In this document: positions 30,753 through 33,504 of the stretch, piece after piece
Layout of the letters: every line of letters begins with the position of its first letter
How positions within the stretch are numbered: the stretch's first letter is position 1
DNA from: Ignavibacteriales bacterium
GTDB taxonomy: Bacteria; Bacteroidota; Ignavibacteria; UBA10030
Reading direction: 5' to 3'
NCBI GenBank assembly: GCA_016193365.1
Contig: JACPSI010000097.1
Coordinates: 1 to 33,504 of the forward strand
Length of the DNA: 33,504 nt
Notes under the pieces: generated by a model
Told to the model about the DNA's origin: nothing
The model's input: the letters and a program-made list of their open reading frames with translations, nothing else
The model's database searches: none
Translations under genes and position numbers: made by a program

Positions 30753-31403
30753 CTACAAATTCTTTATCACCTTCACCACGCGCCAGATGAACACCACATC
30801 GCGTTTCCGGATCACCATCGGTTCGTATTCCGTGTTGAGCGGGATGAGCTGTACAAAATCGTTCTCGATTTTCACGCGTTTAACGGTGTCCTCATCGTTC
30901 ACACGCACAACGCAGATATCGCCGCTTTTTCCTTCAAGTTTCGGGCTCACGACAATGATGTCGCCGTCCTCGATGCGCGGGGCCATGCTGTTGCCCTTCA
31001 CTTCCAGCGCAAACGCGTTCGGGTCGTTCACGTCGTCCACCGTAATGTATTTTTCGACGTAGTCCGGATGGAAGCTGAACTTCGGCGCGCCGCCAGGGAC
31101 GGAAGAAAGAAGCGGCAAGGAGATCAGCTTGAGTTTTTTGTACTGGTTGACCGGCATGGGGAGGACTTTGGAGTCCGGCGTGTAGGTCCTTGCGTACTGC
31201 TGCCCTTGTCCCGTGAGCAGCCAATGCGGGGAAACTCCGGTTGCTTTGGCGAGACGCATGAGGTAATGACTGTCCGGCACCTGCTCATCCTGTTCCCACC
31301 GTTGCAGTGTCCGTGTTGCGATGTCGAGCTTTGCCGCTAGTTTTGCCTGGTCCAGCCCTTTTGCCAATCGCGCTTCCCGGATTCGTTGTGCTAAATTTTT
31401 CAT
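30753..31403 (-). CDS. XRE-family repressor with S24 (LexA/CI-like) C-terminal domain
   Basis: A 216-aa regulator. Residues about 5-60 form a Cro/CI-type helix-turn-helix (QRIREARLAKGLDQAKLAAK, then LDIATRTLQRWEQDEQVPDS). Residues about 95-210 form an S24 peptidase-like domain with Ser139 (VKGNSMAPRIEDGDIIVV) and Lys175 (NDEDTVKRVKIE), the catalytic dyad. The usual Ala-Gly self-cleavage site is replaced by SVPGGAPKF, so RecA-stimulated cleavage is uncertain. Dimer repressors of this type guard prophages or other mobile DNA. It probably represses itself: two perfect dyads and a half-site lie just upstream, one covering its own ribosome site. The AAGG of the dyad serves as Shine-Dalgarno. Confidence 0.92.
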   Translation of the reverse strand: MKNLAQRIREARLAKGLDQAKLAAKLDIATRTLQRWEQDEQVPDSHYLMRLAKATGVSPHWLLTGQGQQYARTYTPDSKVLPMPVNQYKKLKLISLPLLSSVPGGAPKFSFHPDYVEKYITVDDVNDPNAFALEVKGNSMAPRIEDGDIIVVSPKLEGKSGDICVVRVNDEDTVKRVKIENDFVQLIPLNTEYEPMVIRKRDVVFIWRVVKVIKNL

Positions 31404-31407
31404 TATG

Positions 31408-31471
31408 ACCTTCCGAAGGTTTCTTGTTTTATCCTGACCTTCGGAAGGTTTTCTCGCTCACCCCCGAAGGT
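31408..31471 (-). promoter_or_regulatory. Array of repressor operators in front of the S24 gene
   Basis: Two perfect dyads of the form ACCTTC-N-GAAGGT lie at 31408-31420 and 31437-31449 (centres 29 bp apart), and a degenerate copy with one good half-site (GAAGGT) ends at 31471. The nearest dyad ends 4 bp before the start codon and contains the GGAAGG that serves as ribosome binding site, so a bound repressor would block both transcription and translation initiation. Between dyads 1 and 2 is an A/T-rich stretch with GATAAAAC that could be the -10 region. Confidence 0.8.
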
Positions 31472-31480
31472 TTCCTTGCC

Positions 31481-31672
31481 TTACAAATTGTCAGCGCCAA
31501 AAAGAGTTGAAACGGTATACACGGTGTTCTTCTTAAGCTTTTTTGCCGTCTTGTGTAAACCCGCCAGGCAGGAGTCGATTTCAAACCCCTTGAGTTTGCG
31601 GTAAGAGAAAATTCTGACCGTAATTTTGTTCTTCATGTCTGTGACAACGGTTTCAATCTTGGGCGGCATCAT
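31481..31672 (-). CDS. Small basic protein, 63 aa, unknown function
   Basis: A 63-aa protein beginning MMPPKIETVVTDMKNKITVR, with a beta-rich first half (ITVRIFSYRKLKGFEI) and a lysine-rich stretch (KTAKKLKKNTVYTVSTLFG). An AGGAGA Shine-Dalgarno lies 6 nt before the first ATG, which supports translation. It follows the DUF5131 gene by 42 bp on the same strand and precedes the repressor operators. No family recognised. Being next to a phage-type gene, it may be part of the same mobile cargo. Confidence 0.6.
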   Translation of the reverse strand: MMPPKIETVVTDMKNKITVRIFSYRKLKGFEIDSCLAGLHKTAKKLKKNTVYTVSTLFGADNL

Positions 31673-31714
31673 GGTTTTCTCCTGGGACGGTTATCTCGTG
31701 GCTCTCTGAAATTT

Positions 31715-32470
31715 CTAGAGAGTAAGCATCAATGGCTCCTGCAATACTTTTTGCCGGATTTTCGGCCGGGGCATTTCATCATAGGTTCTTCCGTCTAACA
31801 TCCTTCCAGCGGCCTTCTTATTTGTTTCTCCCCACTGCTTGAAAAAGAAAGGAACGTTCATTTCTCTGCAACGCTTTCTGATTTGTCGGGCCCAATCCGG
31901 ATGCATTTTCCGAGCTCCTGGGCCTGACTCCCCGCCGACAATGACCCAGTCAATTGCGCGCAGCGGTAATCTTGGTATGGGCGCAAGAAGTGGTTCCACA
32001 GAAAGAAATCTTACTGCTGCCGGTACTTTTGCAAGGTCATGAATCCGATACGTGTAGTCTGCCGATTCTACGCTGACACCCATCCACACATTTTTTGGCC
32101 ATGGCAGGATCTGGCCAATCTTTGCAAGCCGTTCCGATCTTTTTGTTAAAATCTGAAACGTATGCCAGTGCGCTTTTGCCATCGTGTCAAAGATTTTGGC
32201 GATAAAATCGTTCGGAATGTCTTTGTGAAAAAGGTCGCTCATCGAATTCACGAAAATGACTTTCGGAGTCTTCCAACTCAACGGCAATTCAACAAGGTCT
32301 TCCTGCAGCGTTACTTTGAAGCCATTCCGATAGCGATACGAGCCTATTGCCTCTAAGCGTTCCGCGAGCCGCTCAGCATAGCAATGCTTGCAACCCGGGC
32401 TGACCTTGTTGCAGCCGGTTACGGGATTCCAGGTTGATTCAGTCCATTCGATGGAGGATTGCTGGGCCAC
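31715..32470 (-). CDS. DUF5131 family protein (phage Gp37/Gp68)
   Basis: A 251-aa protein of the phage Gp37/Gp68 family. It opens with [20 protein letters not shown], then [15 protein letters not shown], giving the cysteine pattern Cys20-x6-Cys27-x2-Cys30, which resembles a radical-SAM-type cluster. [43 protein letters not shown] and [20 protein letters not shown] are the conserved blocks. Members are common in phages and integrative elements and are often next to a three-Cys-motif partner gene (tcmP). No partner is visible here. Translation starts at GTG 32470. A consensus promoter with an operator in its spacer lies just upstream; the leader is only about 8-9 nt. Confidence 0.92.
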   Translation of the reverse strand: MAQQSSIEWTESTWNPVTGCNKVSPGCKHCYAERLAERLEAIGSYRYRNGFKVTLQEDLVELPLSWKTPKVIFVNSMSDLFHKDIPNDFIAKIFDTMAKAHWHTFQILTKRSERLAKIGQILPWPKNVWMGVSVESADYTYRIHDLAKVPAAVRFLSVEPLLAPIPRLPLRAIDWVIVGGESGPGARKMHPDWARQIRKRCREMNVPFFFKQWGETNKKAAGRMLDGRTYDEMPRPKIRQKVLQEPLMLTL

Positions 32471-32485
32471 TTCTTAGTTAGTAAC

Positions 32486-32514
32486 AGTATACGACATTTT
32501 TGTCGTATTGTCAA
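32486..32514 (-). promoter_or_regulatory. Consensus promoter with a 20-bp palindromic operator for the DUF5131 gene
   Basis: Minus strand: TTGACA (32509-32514), 17 bp, TATACT (32486-32491). A perfect inverted repeat ATACGACA-TTTT-TGTCGTAT (32489-32508) fills the spacer and overlaps the -10 box, so a bound dimer would exclude polymerase. The site differs from the ACCTTC dyads of the S24 repressor, so a different regulator is expected, perhaps encoded outside the window. Confidence 0.8.
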
Positions 32515-32600
32515 GAGCACAATAGACAATTTTGCCGCTACAGACAAAACCAGTATCGATTAGCCCTGGAATCTCTTTTGTGTTGCTTTGCTTGAGCTAG

Positions 32601-33175
32601 GCAAGTGTGTTGGCGGATGTAGAAGGGGGTCGAAATCGGTGTCCACTAACCGTGGAGGTGTTACTTTCTTTCCAAGAAAGAAAGTAACCAAAGAAATTTT
32701 GTCGAAATCGAACGCTCGTAATGACGCCTCCCCGCATCCCCGAAATCTCAGGGCAGCGGATCGGTTGTGAACTCCCCACAGTTCTGTCGGAACTGCCCTT
32801 CGATTTAATGTCCCGCAGTTGTCGGCTCCACACACCTGCCACCATTTCGACTCAACGCACATGCCGCCAACACACAAGTCCTTGGCCTTGTTTGTGGCAA
32901 GTGCAGAAACGATGACTTATGGAGGTGTCTTATTTTTTTGTTTTGGTTTGGTTGAGAGAAAGCATGTGGGCAAGCGGATGTGGCAGGGAGTCGAAATCGA
33001 CGGGTTTGCGCGTTGGAGACGATTTCGCGGGACTTTAATCGAGCGGCGTTTCTGATGATGGTCGAGTTTTTGATCCCTGAGATGCCGCGAGATTTAGGGG
33101 AAGCGGGCAGGGTCGTAACAGAGGGCTCGATTTCGACAGGATTTCTTGGTTACTTCTTTCTCGGAAAGAAGTAAC
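32601..33175. repeat. Nest of degenerate direct and inverted repeats, gene-free
   Basis: This 800-bp gap between 32471 and 33271 has no credible gene. It holds two long perfect hairpins, GTTACTTTCTTTC-CAA-GAAAGAAAGTAAC (32660-32688) and GTTACTTCTTTC-TCG-GAAAGAAGTAAC (33149-33175). About 80 bp beside each are recognisable inverted copies: 32676-32757 against 33074-33164 (shared GTCGAAATCGA, AAATCTC, CTCAGGG). A second unit of about 40 bp occurs three times: forward at 32601-32640 and 32961-33000, and inverted at 32841-32880 (shared GTTGGCGG and TCGAAAT cores). Short reading frames across it, rich in Cys and Trp, only translate the repeats. It looks like decayed transposon or REP-type sequence. 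Confidence 0.75.
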
Positions 33176-33199
33176 TCCCGCCGAAGGCGTCAGAGAAAT

Positions 33200-33237
33200 A
33201 AAAAAAAGCCCGTCTGATGCTAACTAGACGGGCTTTT
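33200..33237. terminator. Strong bidirectional intrinsic terminator
   Basis: AAAAGCCCGTCT (33204-33215), 10-nt loop, AGACGGGCTTTT (33226-33237): a 12-bp perfect stem. On the minus strand it is followed by a run of eight T, 34 bp after the stop of the truncated gene at 33272. On the plus strand it ends in TTTTGTCT, so it may also insulate the other side. Confidence 0.9.
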
Positions 33238-33271
33238 GTCTATTGCCGTTGAGTTCAGTCATACGTTTGCC

Positions 33272-33504
33272 TCATGCAGCCTTCGAAACTGGAGCTGCGA
33301 TGATGTTCGTAGACACCTCAACAACATGCCGAAATCCAGGCTTGCCGATGTAACGAGCCTGGAAGTAGGCTTCGGCTATCTCCGGATCGCTCTTCTGGAG
33401 GACCTCGAAATACTTGTCGAGTTCATCGATCAGTATCCCGTCGGCCTCTGAGAAGAGTTCTCCAAGAGACATCCGGGCAGCTATCCTCACCGCAACACCG
33501 CTCT
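33272..33504 (-). CDS. C-terminal fragment of an unrecognised protein
   Basis: The frame is open from the right edge (33504) to the TGA at 33272, about 76 codons, with no stop upstream, so the 5' end probably lies outside the window. A GTG at 33490 could also be the start of a 72-aa protein. The sequence (LGELFSEADGILIDELDKYF, EIAEAYFQARYIGKPGFRHV) is acidic and helical, ending with a small hydrophobic segment (STNIIAAPVSKAA). No family recognised. The strong terminator just beyond supports a real transcript ending here. Confidence 0.6.
   Translation of the reverse strand, partial: SGVAVRIAARMSLGELFSEADGILIDELDKYFEVLQKSDPEIAEAYFQARYIGKPGFRHVVEVSTNIIAAPVSKAA

Noticed and set aside
31408-31471. 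Possible CRISPR-like array (repeated GAAGGT dyads)
   Set aside because: Repeats are only 12-13 bp palindromes with unequal spacing (29 and about 22 bp) directly before a repressor gene; they are operators.
32560-32877. 105-codon minus-strand frame rich in Cys, Trp and Gly
   Set aside because: It spans the inverted repeats; peptides such as KISLVTFFLGKK are translations of the hairpin and not a protein family.

Overview
The window looks like chromosomal DNA from a free-living, Gram-negative member of the FCB group, most likely an Ignavibacteria/Chlorobi-type Bacteroidota relative. The main clues are a secreted subtilase ending in a type IX secretion (T9SS) sorting domain of the [17 protein letters not shown] type, Bacteroidota-style signal peptides ending in AQ, several SPII lipoproteins, and a TonB-dependent outer-membrane receptor. 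Promoters that I can read are sigma70-like (TTGAA/TTGACA, 16-17 bp, TATATT/TATACT), not the TAnnTTTG type of Bacteroidetes proper. No tRNA, rRNA or CRISPR array was seen.

Layout. 1-8.7 kb: a truncated TVP38/DedA-like membrane protein diverges from a plus-strand run: CorC/HlyC-type CBS membrane protein, secreted GH13 amylase, then a translationally coupled set (DinB-like, DUF3052-like, small lipoprotein, 1223-aa T9SS subtilase). 8.8-14.2 kb: plus-strand housekeeping genes: divergent peptide deformylase, small membrane protein, pterin carbinolamine dehydratase, beta-carbonic-anhydrase-like protein, orotate phosphoribosyltransferase, NUDIX hydrolase, zinc-ribbon protein, pyrimidine-nucleoside phosphorylase, and two small genes, one a membrane-anchored ferredoxin-like protein that has lost half its Fe-S cysteines. 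14.3-16.1 kb: inositol monophosphatase (minus) diverges from an SPFH/prohibitin-like protein (plus).

16.1-21.05 kb (minus): a thiamine salvage locus. A consensus promoter is followed by a TPP riboswitch whose aptamer, antiterminator and intrinsic terminator can all be read, then a TonB-dependent receptor, thiamine pyrophosphokinase and an SSS-family sodium symporter. Uptake across both membranes and conversion to TPP are thus encoded together, with TPP shutting off the leader. 21.1-24.8 kb (minus): ABC ATPase, ABC permease, histone-deacetylase-family hydrolase and a CsgG-like/TPR lipoprotein form a tight operon. 24.8-29.3 kb: a probably leaderless hypothetical gene, an alpha/beta hydrolase, a 49-aa gene, a lipoprotein, a secreted aminopeptidase P and a small DUF8156-like gene.

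29.3-33.5 kb is accessory: a DUF559 endonuclease-like gene amid CCCTCC/GGAGGG palindromes, a RecA-fold protein without a Walker A motif, an XRE-S24 repressor with its own repeated operators, a DUF5131 (phage Gp37/Gp68) gene with a 20-bp palindrome in its promoter spacer, and a gene-free nest of degenerate inverted repeats ending at a strong terminator for a truncated gene that runs off the right edge.
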